64,000 nt of DNA from Stappia indica (GTDB taxonomy: Bacteria; Pseudomonadota; Alphaproteobacteria; Rhizobiales; Stappiaceae), in assembly GCF_009789575.1 (NCBI RefSeq), contig NZ_CP046908.1:2397001-2461000 (forward strand), read 5' to 3'. Position 1 is the stretch's first letter. Each line of letters opens with the position of its first letter. This document shows, piece by piece, positions 17,599 to 27,609 of the stretch. The position numbers were made by a program, and so were the translations under genes. The notes beneath the pieces are model-generated. The model was not told the DNA's origin, ran no database searches, and worked only from the letters and a program-made list of their open reading frames with translations.

Positions 17599-19338
17599 CT
17601 ACAGGTCGAGCTCGCCGCTGGTCGCATCGCTGACGCGCCGCCGCGTCGCCCGCCCCGCCGCCGTGCGGCAGAACTGCCAGGCCGCCTCGCGGCGATGGGC
17701 AAGCCGGCCGTAGAGCACGATCTGCTCGCAGCGCCGATGGCCGGAACTGTCGGAAAGATAGATGGATTCCTCGATCCCCATCTCGCAGCCCGGCGCGGTG
17801 AACTCCCACGCCTCGCCGTCCGGCGCCACCAGGAGGATGCCGGTGCCCGAACGGATCGAGCTTGCCTTGATCGAGGGATGCAGATGGAAGCGGACGGCGA
17901 ACTCGTGGTCGCGCCCGGTACGCGCGGTCGGGCGGAACCGGTCGATGCCGTCCAGCACGCTGCCGTCCTGCGACAACGTGACGTCGCGCTCGTGGATGAG
18001 GCGCAGAGTGTCCTGGTAGCCGTTGTGGCTGGCAATGATGCGGATGCCCGACGGCCCTTCCTCGCGCTCCACCGGCACGCTGGTCGGCCCGGTCAGGATC
18101 GGCGCGCCGAGCCAGCCGCCGAAGCGGGTCTCCGACAGGAAGCGCGCGGACGAGGTGTCGTCGATCGTCGCGGTGGAATGGGCGGCCGTTGCCCGCGAGA
18201 CCGAGCGCCAGGCACCGCGCTCGCTGTTCGAGACGCCGCAATTGACGACGATGCGGGTGCGCCGCGACGACATTTCGAAGGACAGGCACCCGGCATGGGC
18301 GGTTAGGCTCAGCGCCGGCTCCGGCGGCACGCCCGTATCCATCAGCAGCAGCGTATCGCCGCAGGTGACGCGCTGATAGCCCGAATGCGGCGCATTGCCG
18401 GGCGGCCCGCCGCGCGCATCGTCATAGGCAAGGATCGTCGCGACGAGGTCGACCGGTGTCGCACCCATGCCGTTGAAATGCGCGAAGGTGCCGTCGCCGT
18501 GGCGGAAGAAGCGGACCATCGGCATCATCCGGTCGATGGCCTGCATCACCGTCGGCGAGGCCGGCATGCCCTGCACGGTCAGCGCCTGGCGAACCGGCAA
18601 CAGGTCGACGAGAATATCCAGCAGCGCCGCCGGGTTGCGCGAGATATGGCCGCCATCGGCAAGGATCTGGCGGGCCAGTTCCTGGTCCAGCCGTCTCAGG
18701 CTCTGGCGCACGAAGCGCCCCTGCCCCGACATGGAGACGGTGGCCGCGGCAACGGCCATGGCCGCCTGCAGGCGCGGCACCCCGTCCGGCGTTTCGTTCA
18801 TGGTGCGGCGAAGATAGCGGACCTGGCGCGCGAGCGAGCGCAGGAAGCGGCGATAGAACTCGCGGTCGCAGCCCTCCAGGATCAGCGGCGATTGCGACAG
18901 CCAGGCCAGCACCCGGCGCGCCACCACCTGCTGCTCCCAGGCCGCATCCTGCCAGTAGCCGCAGCTTCTTATCCAGTCGTCGACCAGCGCCCGCGCATTC
19001 TGCCGCGCGACCACGGTCTCCGCCGCCTTGAGGTGGCGCAGCCAGCCGAAGCCGTGCAGGGCGCGGGCCCAGTCGGCGGACGGTGCATGCACCTCGAAGG
19101 GGGACTGGCCGGATGTCTCGACGAGCTGGCCGGCGAACAGGAAGCGCCCGGCATAGATGTCGGCGGCATTGGTACCGTCGGCGGTGCGCAGATCCTGCGG
19201 GGCGATGATCAGGCGGGCGGGCGTGCCGGAAAACAGCCGCCAGCGGAACAGCGGCCCGCCATGCATCCATCTGAGCAGGGACTGCCAGGCGGCCTGCGCG
19301 AGGAGACGCCACACCCGTGCCCGTTCGGTCACCGACAT
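17599..19338 (-). CDS. Heparinase II/III family protein
   Basis: A 579-residue protein with an N-terminal (alpha/alpha) toroid (about residues 60-290) and a C-terminal beta-sandwich (about 310-560) carrying [10 protein letters not shown] and the [16 protein letters not shown] segment, the family's metal/substrate region. Heparinase II/III enzymes cleave uronate polysaccharides, but the copy fixed between rsmB and purH in alphaproteobacteria has no secretion signal here and its substrate is unproved. The start ATG at 19338 was preferred over a TTG at 19416. The C terminus is Arg-rich. An RsmB gene lies 171 bp upstream and purH 140 bp downstream on the same strand. Confidence 0.88.
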   Translation of the reverse strand: MSVTERARVWRLLAQAAWQSLLRWMHGGPLFRWRLFSGTPARLIIAPQDLRTADGTNAADIYAGRFLFAGQLVETSGQSPFEVHAPSADWARALHGFGWLRHLKAAETVVARQNARALVDDWIRSCGYWQDAAWEQQVVARRVLAWLSQSPLILEGCDREFYRRFLRSLARQVRYLRRTMNETPDGVPRLQAAMAVAAATVSMSGQGRFVRQSLRRLDQELARQILADGGHISRNPAALLDILVDLLPVRQALTVQGMPASPTVMQAIDRMMPMVRFFRHGDGTFAHFNGMGATPVDLVATILAYDDARGGPPGNAPHSGYQRVTCGDTLLLMDTGVPPEPALSLTAHAGCLSFEMSSRRTRIVVNCGVSNSERGAWRSVSRATAAHSTATIDDTSSARFLSETRFGGWLGAPILTGPTSVPVEREEGPSGIRIIASHNGYQDTLRLIHERDVTLSQDGSVLDGIDRFRPTARTGRDHEFAVRFHLHPSIKASSIRSGTGILLVAPDGEAWEFTAPGCEMGIEESIYLSDSSGHRRCEQIVLYGRLAHRREAAWQFCRTAAGRATRRRVSDATSGELDL

Positions 19339-19509
19339 TAGCGTCACCTGTGCCACCTTCCCTCCAGCCGCGCTGCCGTCGTGCCGAGCCCTTTCGCGAA
19401 TCCACTTCGCCTGCAAACTTCAGTTTCCGGCAACAGGGTTAGCGATCCGTTACCCATTTCAGCACGATTCGAGGGATTCACAGCGGATGCAAGGCGTCTT
19501 GAGGGCGGA

Positions 19510-20916
19510 TCAGCGACGGACGAGGCGGGCGGCGAAGAAGCCGTCCATGCCGCCGTCCTGGCGCGGCTCGCGCGGCAAAGACACCGGCAGCGTCCGCAGG
19601 TCGCCCTCCGCCGTCACCAGACCCGCAAAGCCGGTCTCCGCCTCCGCGATGGGCAGGCGCGCGAAATCGGGATTGGCGGCAAGGAACCGGGCGACGACAA
19701 GCTCGCCCTCCGCCGGCTCCAGCGAGCAGGTGCAGTAGACGAGGCGCCCGCCCGGCTTCAGCCATCCGCTCACCCGCTCCAGCAGCAGCGCCTGGGCGGC
19801 GGCAAGGCTCGCGATGTCCTCCGCCCGCCGGTTCCAGGCGACGTCCGGGTGGCGGCGGATCGTGCCGGTCGCCGAACAGGGCGCGTCCAGCAGGATGGCG
19901 TCGAACGGCTCGGCCGGTTCGTACTCGGCAAGATCGGCGGCCACCACTTCGGCGGCCAGGCCCAGCCTTGCAAGGTTCTGCGAGAGCCGCTCCAGGCGGC
20001 GGGCGGAAATATCGACGGCGGTGACATGGCCGCCGGCCACAGCCAGCTGCGCGGTCTTGCCGCCGGGCGCCGCGCACAGGTCGGCAACGCGCAGGCCCGC
20101 GACATCGCCGAGCAACCGCGCAGGGATCGCGGCGGCCGCGTCCTGCACCCACCAGGTGCCGGCGTCATAGCCCTCCAGCGCCTCGATGCGACCGCCCGGC
20201 CGGGCGAGCCGCACTGTGTTGCCGCCGATGGCCGTACCACCGAGCGGTTCGGCCCATCCTTGCGGGTCGGCCTTCACGGTGAGATCGAGATTGGGCTCCA
20301 TCAGGTGCATCTCGGCAAGGGCGAGCGCCACCTCCTCGCCATAGGCCTTCTGCCAGCCGGCGAAGAGCCAGACCGGCGTGTTGCGCCAGGGCTGTGACGT
20401 GGCGGCGAGCAGCTCCTCGCGCTCGGCCACCATCCGCCGCAACACCGCATTGACAAGGCCCTTGTAGCGCCGCGAGCGGTTGTCCGCATCGGCCAGCGCC
20501 ACGGCGATGGCCAATGCCGCCCGGTCCGGCACTTCCATGAACAGAACCTGCGCGGCCGCGACATGCAGGATGTCGAGAACGAAGCCGGTCTTTTCCGGCA
20601 CCGGCCGCTCCAGCAGCCGGTCGACAATGGCGGAAATCTGCCCGCGCCGGCGCAGCGCCGTGCCCAGCATTGCGCGTACCAGGCCCCGGTCGCGGGCGAT
20701 CAGCGCGGAAAAACCGGGATGCCCGCCGGCCTCCTTCAGTTCGTCGTCGAGCGGACGGCGCCCGGTGACGACACGGCCGAGGATTTCCACCGCGACGCGG
20801 CGCGCCGCCAGCCCCACCGTCGAATGGTCCGGCTGGTAGCGGGTGCGTATGGGCTTCCCCGCCTGCCCCTTGCGGGGCCGGGAGTTGCGCTCGCGGTTGT
20901 CGGTCTTGTCGCTCAC
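19510..20916 (-). CDS. rsmB: 16S rRNA m5C methyltransferase RsmB/NOL1/NOP2/sun family
   Basis: A 468-residue RNA cytosine-5 methyltransferase. An N-terminal NusB-like helical domain (about 25-150, VAVEILGRVVTGRRPLDDEL) precedes the Rossmann domain with SAM motif LCAAPGGKTAQL, motif IV DAPCSATG at about 342 and the nucleophile motif YCTCSLEP at about 394. Both catalytic cysteines are present. The start was placed at a GTG at 20916 (SDKTDNRERN); an ATG at 20964 would add 16 basic residues. The protein modifies C967 of 16S rRNA in E. coli. It is followed by the heparinase-like gene in a conserved order. Confidence 0.92.
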   Translation of the reverse strand: MSDKTDNRERNSRPRKGQAGKPIRTRYQPDHSTVGLAARRVAVEILGRVVTGRRPLDDELKEAGGHPGFSALIARDRGLVRAMLGTALRRRGQISAIVDRLLERPVPEKTGFVLDILHVAAAQVLFMEVPDRAALAIAVALADADNRSRRYKGLVNAVLRRMVAEREELLAATSQPWRNTPVWLFAGWQKAYGEEVALALAEMHLMEPNLDLTVKADPQGWAEPLGGTAIGGNTVRLARPGGRIEALEGYDAGTWWVQDAAAAIPARLLGDVAGLRVADLCAAPGGKTAQLAVAGGHVTAVDISARRLERLSQNLARLGLAAEVVAADLAEYEPAEPFDAILLDAPCSATGTIRRHPDVAWNRRAEDIASLAAAQALLLERVSGWLKPGGRLVYCTCSLEPAEGELVVARFLAANPDFARLPIAEAETGFAGLVTAEGDLRTLPVSLPREPRQDGGMDGFFAARLVRR

Positions 20917-21019
20917 CGGCTCGGATCGCCTCACGGGGCGGGCAGCGCGCGAAGCGCACGGCACCGCCGCATCAAAAGAAGGATAGGCGGTATGCCCGCA
21001 AACGGCAGGCGATCACAAC

Positions 21020-21051
21020 CCCTAAAGCAACATGGCCCTAAAGCAGCATGG
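21020..21051. repeat. Two tandem 16-bp repeats
   Basis: CCCTAAAGCAACATGG is followed directly by CCCTAAAGCAGCATGG, then by a degenerate third unit. They lie in the 194-bp gap between the htpX end and the rsmB start. Confidence 0.75.
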
Positions 21052-21110
21052 CCCCAAAGCCCTGAAGCAAAACCATCCCGGCGCGGCCCGCCCGGTGGGC
21101 CGCGACCGGC

Positions 21111-22142
21111 TCAGCCCCAGGGCCCGCGCCGGCCGGAACTGCCCCCGGCACCTCCGCCATTGCCGCCATCGTCGCGGCGGCGCGAGCGCCCCCACGGCCC
21201 CGGAGGATCGCTGCGCACCGGACCCTCGCCGGCCGGGCCGCGATCGCGCGGCCCCGTGGACGCATAGGCGGCCCCGCCGCGCGAATAACCGCCGCCGCCC
21301 ATCGATCCGGCCAGCTCCTGCAGCGCACGGATGCGGTTGTCGGTGTTGGGGTGGGTGGAGAACAGATTGTCCATCCGCTCGCCCGACAGCGGGTTGATGA
21401 TGAACATATGCGCGGTCGCCGGATTGCGCTCCGCATCCGGATTGTGGACCCGCGCCGCGCCGCCGGCGATCTTTCCCAGCGCCGAGGCGAGCCAGATCGG
21501 ATTGCCGCAGATCTCCGCGCCCATGCGGTCGGCGGCATATTCGCGGGTGCGGCTGATCGCCATCTGCACCAGCATCGCCGCAAGCGGGGCGACGATCATC
21601 GCGATCAGCACGCCGATGAAGCCGAGCGGGTTGTTGTTCTCCCGGTTGCCGCCGAAGAAGAAGGCGAAATTCGCGAGCATCGAGATTGCGCCGGCAATCG
21701 TCGCCGTCATGGTCATGATCAAGGTGTCGCGGTTCTTCACATGGGCGAGCTCGTGCGACATCACGCCGGCGACCTCTTCCATGGTCAGGCTTTCCAGCAG
21801 GCCGGTGGTGGCCGCGACCGCCGCGTTCTGCGGATTGCGGCCCGTGGCGAAGGCGTTGGGCTGCGGATTGTTGATGAGGTAGACCTTCGGCATCGGCAGG
21901 TCCGCACGCGCGGCCAGCTGCCGCACCATGTGGAACAGCTCCGGCGCCTGGCTCTCGTTGGCCTCCACCGCATGGTGCATGCGCAGCACCATCTTGTCGG
22001 AGTTCCAATAGCTGAACAGGTTCATCGCGGCGGCAACGGCGAGCGCGATCATCATGCCGCCCTCGCCGCCGATCAGGAAGCCGACGCCCATGAACAGCGC
22101 CGTCATCGCGGCGAGAAGAAGTGCGGTGCGGAAGTAGTTCAT
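21111..22142 (-). CDS. htpX: Membrane zinc metalloprotease HtpX
   Basis: A 343-residue M48 protease for inner-membrane quality control. Two N-terminal membrane helices (about 5-40) are followed by the zinc motif HELAH at about 130-134, preceded by MEEVAGVMS and followed by KNRDTLIMT; two further helices follow (about 147-200). The C-terminal soluble part carries the [12 protein letters not shown] glutamate ligand region. A Gly/Arg/Ser-rich low-complexity tail of about 55 residues (from [10 protein letters not shown] on) is longer than in E. coli HtpX. The ATG at 22142 starts directly at the first helix. The gene is divergent from the SdhAF4-like gene. Confidence 0.95.
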   Translation of the reverse strand: MNYFRTALLLAAMTALFMGVGFLIGGEGGMMIALAVAAAMNLFSYWNSDKMVLRMHHAVEANESQAPELFHMVRQLAARADLPMPKVYLINNPQPNAFATGRNPQNAAVAATTGLLESLTMEEVAGVMSHELAHVKNRDTLIMTMTATIAGAISMLANFAFFFGGNRENNNPLGFIGVLIAMIVAPLAAMLVQMAISRTREYAADRMGAEICGNPIWLASALGKIAGGAARVHNPDAERNPATAHMFIINPLSGERMDNLFSTHPNTDNRIRALQELAGSMGGGGYSRGGAAYASTGPRDRGPAGEGPVRSDPPGPWGRSRRRDDGGNGGGAGGSSGRRGPWG

Positions 22143-22292
22143 CTCACCTGCCTGTGTCGTGGGGCCACTATGGCGACAGCTGCATCTTTGACCCTATATG
22201 TTGGCGGCAACGCGATTTTCTGCAAGAGAGCAACGCGAGCCCACCGCAGGACGGCGGCCGAAACGGCCGGCCCGGACCGGAGCACGACGACA

Positions 22293-22538
22293 ATGACCGA
22301 GACCGAAGACACCGCCATGACCCCGCACGCGGTCGCCGCAAACGACGATACGGCCCCGCAGCGCCGTTTCGAGGACCTGCCGCCGGCCGCCCAGCGGGCG
22401 CTTCAGGAAGCCGAGGCGCGCCGCCGCGAGATCGATGCGAAGGGCGAGGCCCTGCCGCGCGAGATCGACGGGCGCGGCGGGCTGGAGCCGACCCGCTACG
22501 AGGACTGGGAGATCAAGGGCCTGGCCTGCGATTTCTGA
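22293..22538 (+). CDS. DUF1674 / SdhAF4-like succinate dehydrogenase assembly factor
   Basis: An 81-residue protein ending in the conserved DUF1674 block (GEALPREIDGRGGLEPTRY, then EDWEIKGLACDF). The eukaryotic homologue SdhAF4 (Sdh8) binds flavinylated SdhA during succinate dehydrogenase assembly, and alphaproteobacterial members are assumed to do the same. The N-terminal half is Ala/Glu-rich and weakly conserved, as in the family. The ATG at 22293 was chosen; a second ATG eight codons later is possible. It is divergent from htpX by 150 bp. Confidence 0.85.
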   Translation: MTETEDTAMTPHAVAANDDTAPQRRFEDLPPAAQRALQEAEARRREIDAKGEALPREIDGRGGLEPTRYEDWEIKGLACDF

Positions 22539-22750
22539 CGCTCTCGCTCTCGGCCAATCGCACCGCCCGCCGGCAGGACGGCTGATCGCGGCTTGGTTAA
22601 TGAGGGATTTACCATCGGCGAATAGGCTTGGCGCTGCAGCCGGTCTTCCGTCCGTCGCCCCGTCCGGGCGCCGGCACGGTCGGCCTGACGTCAACAGGCC
22701 GGGAGGTCCGCCGCAGGGCTGGCGGGATCCCGGTGAATGGTTCGAGCCGA

Positions 22751-23968
22751 ATGTCTTCTGACGCCGCCCCCCAGGCCGCAAGGTCCGCTTCCCTGCCCTC
22801 CTCGAACCCGTTCGAGCGGCTGGCCGCGCTGATTGCCGACCTTTCACCGGGCATGGACCCGGTCGTGATGACCATCGGCGAGCCGCGCCATGCCGTGCCC
22901 GGCTTCGTCGCGCCGGTCCTGGCCGGATCCATCGGCGATTTCAGCCGCTACCCCAACATTCGTGGCACCGACGCCTTCCGCGAATCGGTGGGCCGCTGGC
23001 TCGACCGCCGTTACGGCCTCGGCGGCACGCTGGACGTTGCCCGCGGCATCCTGCCGCTGAACGGCTCGCGCGAGGGACTGACCTTCGCAGCCCTCGGCGC
23101 CCGCGATTATCTCGCGAAAACCGGCGCCCGGCCGGCCGTGCTGATGCCCAATCCGTTCTACCAGACCTATGCCGCCGCCGCCCATGTGGCCGGCGCCGAG
23201 CTGGTCGCGCTCGATGCGCGCGCCGAAACGGGCTTCCTGCCCGATCTCGATGCGCTGTCGCCCGAGCTGCTCGACCGCACTACCGCCTTCTACTATGCCT
23301 CGCCGGCCAATCCGCAGGGCGTCGCCGCCGACCTTGCCACCTGGCAGCGGGTGATCGCGCTGGCCCGCCGCCACCGCTTCCTGGTGGTCGCCGACGAGTG
23401 CTACTCGGAGATCTACCGCGATGCGCCGCCCGCCGGCGTGCTGGAGGCCGCCCATGCCATGGGCGAGGGCTTCGCCAACGTGGTCAGTATCAACTCGCTG
23501 TCGAAGCGTTCGAACCTTGCCGGCCTGCGCGTCGGGTTCGCGGCTGGCGATCCGGACTTCCTGGAAGCCTGGGCACGCTTTCGCGGGCTTGCCGCACCGC
23601 AGGTCTCCATGCCGCTGCAGGCGGTGGCCGCCGCCGCCTTCGCCGACGAGGCGCATGTTGCCGAGAACCGGCGGCTCTACAACGCGAAATACGAGGTCGC
23701 GCAGCGCCTGCTGGCGCCGCTGTTCGGCCCGGTCGTGCCGCAGGCCGGCTTCTTCCTGTGGCTCGACGTCGCCCGCTGGGGCGGCGGCGTGACCGTCACC
23801 CGGCGGCTGTGGGCCGAGGCCGGCGTCAAGGTGCTGCCGGGCGCCTATCTGGCGATGGACGGGGCATCGGGCAATCCGGGCGCGGACTATATCCGCATTG
23901 CCCTCGTCGACGACGAGACGACCATCGAGCGGGCGCTGTCCCGCGTGGTTGCGGTACTGGGAGACTAG
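22751..23968 (+). CDS. PLP-dependent aminotransferase class I/II (DapC-like)
   Basis: A 405-residue fold-type I aminotransferase. It shows NPFYQTYAAAAHVAGAE, the PLP-stacking and N-binding blocks YYASPANPQG and VVADECYSEIY, the Schiff-base lysine in SLSKRSNLAGLRVG (Lys about 252), and a substrate-carboxylate Arg in ADYIRIAL. In this genomic position (just before ftsK) the enzyme is often annotated as N-succinyldiaminopimelate aminotransferase of the lysine/peptidoglycan pathway, but substrate cannot be fixed from sequence. The ATG at 22751 was used; longer frames extend into non-conserved sequence. ftsK starts three bases after its stop. Confidence 0.88.
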   Translation: MSSDAAPQAARSASLPSSNPFERLAALIADLSPGMDPVVMTIGEPRHAVPGFVAPVLAGSIGDFSRYPNIRGTDAFRESVGRWLDRRYGLGGTLDVARGILPLNGSREGLTFAALGARDYLAKTGARPAVLMPNPFYQTYAAAAHVAGAELVALDARAETGFLPDLDALSPELLDRTTAFYYASPANPQGVAADLATWQRVIALARRHRFLVVADECYSEIYRDAPPAGVLEAAHAMGEGFANVVSINSLSKRSNLAGLRVGFAAGDPDFLEAWARFRGLAAPQVSMPLQAVAAAAFADEAHVAENRRLYNAKYEVAQRLLAPLFGPVVPQAGFFLWLDVARWGGGVTVTRRLWAEAGVKVLPGAYLAMDGASGNPGADYIRIALVDDETTIERALSRVVAVLGD

Positions 23969-23971
23969 AGG

Positions 23972-26794
23972 ATGCGTCGCGCCACTCCGATGAGAAGCGG
24001 CCGGGCCGCAGCGCTCGGCCTCGAGGACACCGAGGCACCGCTCAAGCGCTTCCTCAGACGTAACATCATCGGCGCGGCCGGGCTGTCGCTGATCGCGCTG
24101 TGCGCCGCGCTCGCCGCCGCGCTCGCCACCTGGTCGACGGGCGATCCGAGCCTCAGCCACGCCACTTCCGCGCCGGTGCGCAACGCGCTCGGCCAGCCCG
24201 GCGCGATCATCGCCGACATGTTCATGCAGGCGATCGGCCTTGCCTCGGCCGTGTTCCTCATCCCGGTGGTCCTGTGGGGCTGGCGGCTGGTCGCGGCCCG
24301 CGCCACCCGCATCGCCACCCGCCGCATCGTCTTCTGGGGCCTCGGCACCCTGCTTGCCGCCGGCGCGCTTGCCGCCCTTCCCGTTCCTTCCGGCTGGCCG
24401 CTGCCCACCGGCCTCGGCGGCTTCCTCGGCGATTTCGTCCACCGCCTGCCGGCGTTGCTGACCAGTGAGCTCACCGACGGCATGGCGATGATCGTCGGCA
24501 TGCTCGGCCTCGGCGTTCCGGCCGCGATCTGCATGCTGCGCGCCGCCGGCTGGCTCGGCCGCGATCCGGAGCCCGTGCGGGCTCCCCTGCCCGAACCCTC
24601 GCACCATGCCCGCTCCGTCGGCGCGGTGCCGGATTTCGACGAGGACGACGACGAGGATGCCGGCGAGAGCCGCTTCGGCGCGCTGAGGGGCGCCGTCACC
24701 CATTGGGGCCTGCTGGCGCGCGCCAATGCCCGCCGCCTGCTCGGCCGCCGCGCCGCCCCGCGCCGCGCTTCCGACCCTTACGACGATGCCTTCATCGACG
24801 AGGACGGCGAGGACTGGGACGAGGAGCGCGGTGCCCGCGCGCAGGACCCGGCGGAGCACGAGGACGAGGATCCGGTCGGCCGCCGCGGCGGCTTCTCCGC
24901 CCTGCGCCGCCGCCTCGCCAGCAAGCTGCTGCCCAGGGAAGACGACGGTCTCGACGCCTTCTACGACACCAACGCCCCGGCCGAGCCGGCCTTTGCCGAC
25001 GCCTATGGCGAAGACTATGACGAGGAGGCCGGCGAGGCCGACGACGGCTATGCGGACGAGACCGGCGCCACCATCGACGACCTGCCGGATCTCGACGACG
25101 ACGGCCCGCTCGACGAGCTGTCGACGCCGCTGCCGCGCGCCATTGCGGGTCCCGCAAGCCGCGGCCCGGCGGCGCAGCTGCCGAGCCGCGTCGTGCCGCC
25201 CGCCGGCCGGCCCAAGCCCGGCCGCCGCGCCACCGAGGAGGCGCAGCCCTCCTTCCTGCGCAATCCGTCCGTCTACGAGCTGCCGCCGCTGCACCTTTTG
25301 TCCGAGCCGAAGGCGGCCGGCAAGCAGACGGCCGTCAACACCGACGCGCTGGAGCAGAACGCGCGCATCCTGGAGGGCGTGCTGGAAGATTTCGGCGTGC
25401 GCGGCGAGATCATCGAGGTCCGCCCCGGCCCGGTCGTCACCCTGTACGAACTGGAGCCGGCACCGGGCATCAAGTCGAGCCGCGTCATCGGCCTTGCCGA
25501 CGACATCGCCCGCTCGATGAGCGCCATTTCGGCCCGCGTCGCGGTGATCCCGGGCAAGAACGCCATCGGCATCGAACTGCCCAACCAGCGCCGCGAGATG
25601 GTGTTCCTGCGCGAGCTGCTGGCCGCCAGCGACTACGAGAAGACCAAGGCCAAGCTGGCGCTGACGCTGGGCAAGACCATCGGCGGCGAACCGGTGATCG
25701 CCGACCTTGCGCGCATGCCGCACCTGCTCGTTGCCGGCACCACCGGCTCGGGCAAGTCGGTCGCCATCAACACCATGATCCTGTCGCTGCTCTACCGGCT
25801 TGAGCCGGAGCAGTGCAAGCTGATCATGATCGATCCCAAGATGCTCGAACTGTCGATCTACGACGGCATCCCGCATCTTCTGACGCCGGTCGTCACCGAC
25901 CCGAAGAAGGCCGTCGTCGCGCTCAAGTGGACCGTCCGCGAGATGGAGGAGCGCTACAAGAAGATGTCGAAGATGGGCGTGCGCAACATCGACGGCTACA
26001 ACACCCGCGTCTCCCAAGCGCTGGAAAAGGGCGAAGTCTTCAATCGCACGGTGCAGACCGGGTTCGACCGCAACACCGGCGAGCCGATCTTCGAGAACGA
26101 GGAACTGCCGCTGGAGACGATGCCCTATATCGTCGTCATCGTCGACGAGATGGCCGACCTGATGATGGTCGCCGGCAAGGACATCGAGGGCGCGATCCAG
26201 CGCCTGGCGCAGATGGCCCGTGCCGCCGGCATCCACCTGATCATGGCGACCCAGCGCCCGTCGGTGGACGTCATCACCGGCACGATCAAGGCCAACTTCC
26301 CGACCCGCATCTCCTTCCAGGTGACCTCGAAGATCGACAGCCGCACCATTCTCGGCGAGCAGGGCGCGGAGCAGCTGCTGGGCCAGGGCGACATGCTCTA
26401 CATGGCCGGCGGCGGCCGCATCCAGCGCGTCCACGGTCCGTTCGTCGCCGACGAGGAGGTGGAGGATATCGTCAGCCACCTGAAGCGCCAGGGCACGCCG
26501 CAATATCTCGAGGCGGTGACGGAAGAGGACGACGGCGGCGACAGCCCCTACGACGCGCTGGCCGGCGGCAGCGGCGGCGACGACGACGGCAACGACCTTT
26601 ACGACAAGGCGGTCGCCGTGGTGCTGCGCGACAAGAAGGCCTCGACCTCCTACATCCAGCGGCGCCTGTCGATCGGCTACAACCGCGCCGCCTCGATCAT
26701 CGAGCGGATGGAGCGCGAGGGGCTGGTGGGCGCGGCCAACCATGCCGGCAAGCGCGAGATCCTGGTCCAGAACGGGGTCGAGGACGACTATTGA
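23972..26794 (+). CDS. ftsK: DNA translocase FtsK
   Basis: A 940-residue septal DNA pump that resolves chromosome dimers and moves termini at division. The N terminus has about four membrane helices (up to ~185). A long acidic and proline-rich linker (about 205-400) leads to the motor: Walker [14 protein letters not shown] with Lys about 595, Walker [12 protein letters not shown], and [13 protein letters not shown]. The C-terminal winged-helix gamma domain (about 870-940, [19 protein letters not shown]) reads KOPS polarity sites. The start overlaps the aminotransferase end almost exactly (TAGAGGATG), so the two are translationally linked. lolA follows, a conserved order. Confidence 0.97.
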   Translation: MRRATPMRSGRAAALGLEDTEAPLKRFLRRNIIGAAGLSLIALCAALAAALATWSTGDPSLSHATSAPVRNALGQPGAIIADMFMQAIGLASAVFLIPVVLWGWRLVAARATRIATRRIVFWGLGTLLAAGALAALPVPSGWPLPTGLGGFLGDFVHRLPALLTSELTDGMAMIVGMLGLGVPAAICMLRAAGWLGRDPEPVRAPLPEPSHHARSVGAVPDFDEDDDEDAGESRFGALRGAVTHWGLLARANARRLLGRRAAPRRASDPYDDAFIDEDGEDWDEERGARAQDPAEHEDEDPVGRRGGFSALRRRLASKLLPREDDGLDAFYDTNAPAEPAFADAYGEDYDEEAGEADDGYADETGATIDDLPDLDDDGPLDELSTPLPRAIAGPASRGPAAQLPSRVVPPAGRPKPGRRATEEAQPSFLRNPSVYELPPLHLLSEPKAAGKQTAVNTDALEQNARILEGVLEDFGVRGEIIEVRPGPVVTLYELEPAPGIKSSRVIGLADDIARSMSAISARVAVIPGKNAIGIELPNQRREMVFLRELLAASDYEKTKAKLALTLGKTIGGEPVIADLARMPHLLVAGTTGSGKSVAINTMILSLLYRLEPEQCKLIMIDPKMLELSIYDGIPHLLTPVVTDPKKAVVALKWTVREMEERYKKMSKMGVRNIDGYNTRVSQALEKGEVFNRTVQTGFDRNTGEPIFENEELPLETMPYIVVIVDEMADLMMVAGKDIEGAIQRLAQMARAAGIHLIMATQRPSVDVITGTIKANFPTRISFQVTSKIDSRTILGEQGAEQLLGQGDMLYMAGGGRIQRVHGPFVADEEVEDIVSHLKRQGTPQYLEAVTEEDDGGDSPYDALAGGSGGDDDGNDLYDKAVAVVLRDKKASTSYIQRRLSIGYNRAASIIERMEREGLVGAANHAGKREILVQNGVEDDY

Positions 26795-26928
26795 CCGCGC
26801 AAGGCACGCAGCCCGTGGCCCGTCGCAACTTTGCCACAGCTGCCTGTTAGCGCATCCTGACAATTGACGGTATGCGGCGCGCTCATTCGGTGAGCCGCAT
26901 ACCCGACCGAGCCGACGGAGCCGTTTCG

Positions 26929-27573
26929 ATGACCAGCATCGCCCGCCGCACGCTGATTGCCCTTGCTGCCAGCGCGGCCCTTGCCCTTTCCGGCCTCGCA
27001 CCCGCGGGTGCCGCCGCGCTGAGCTCTGACCAGAAGACCAAGCTCGCCGAGGTGAATTCCTACTTCAACTCGGTGAAGACCATGCATGGCGACTTCATCC
27101 AGTTCGGCCCCAATGGCGAGCGGGCGGAAGGCAAGTTCTATCTCGCCCGGCCGGGCAAGATCCGCTTCTACTACAACCCGCCCTCCAAGGTGGACATCGT
27201 CGCCGACGGCAAGTCGGTCTCGGTCAAGGACCGCAAGCTCGCCACCCAGGACATCTGGCCGCTGAACGAGACGCCGCTGCGCTTCCTGCTGGCCGACCGG
27301 ATCAACCTGGAAGCGGATGCGGAAGTCGCCAGCGTCTCGGTCGAGCCGGATCTGGTCACCGTGGTGCTGGCCGACAATTCCACCTTCGGCACCGGCAAGC
27401 TGACGCTGATCTTCGACGCCGCCACCACCGAGCTGAAGCAGTGGACGGTGACGGACGCGCAGGGCTACGACACCTCGGTGGCGATCTACAACACCAAGGT
27501 CAACGGCCCGACCGACCCGAAGCTCTTCAACATCGACTACAACGCCAACACGATGCAGCGCCGCGGCAACTGA
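26929..27573 (+). CDS. lolA: Outer-membrane lipoprotein carrier protein LolA
   Basis: A 214-residue precursor with a signal peptide (residues 1-27, ending PAGAAA) and the LolA beta-barrel-like fold: TMHGDFIQFGPNGERAEGKF, then YLARPGKIRFYYNPPSKVDIV, and a C-terminal LFNIDYNANTM. LolA ferries lipoproteins through the periplasm from LolCDE to the outer membrane; alphaproteobacteria lack LolB, and LolA may act alone. The ATG at 26929 gives a normal signal peptide; an in-frame ATG at 26872 would put a charged extension before it. It is 134 bp after ftsK. Confidence 0.92.
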   Translation: MTSIARRTLIALAASAALALSGLAPAGAAALSSDQKTKLAEVNSYFNSVKTMHGDFIQFGPNGERAEGKFYLARPGKIRFYYNPPSKVDIVADGKSVSVKDRKLATQDIWPLNETPLRFLLADRINLEADAEVASVSVEPDLVTVVLADNSTFGTGKLTLIFDAATTELKQWTVTDAQGYDTSVAIYNTKVNGPTDPKLFNIDYNANTMQRRGN

Positions 27574-27609
27574 CCGCCCGGCAGACGCTCTTCCACAGGC
27601 GCATTTCGC

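Noticed and set aside
17459-18289. N-terminal extension of purH
   Set aside because: Reads in the shadow of the heparinase-like gene; the ATG at 17458 gives the normal PurH start.
22844-27001. Minus-strand open frame of about 1385 codons opposite the aminotransferase, ftsK and lolA genes
   Set aside because: Shadow of ftsK; composition and lack of motifs show it is not coding.
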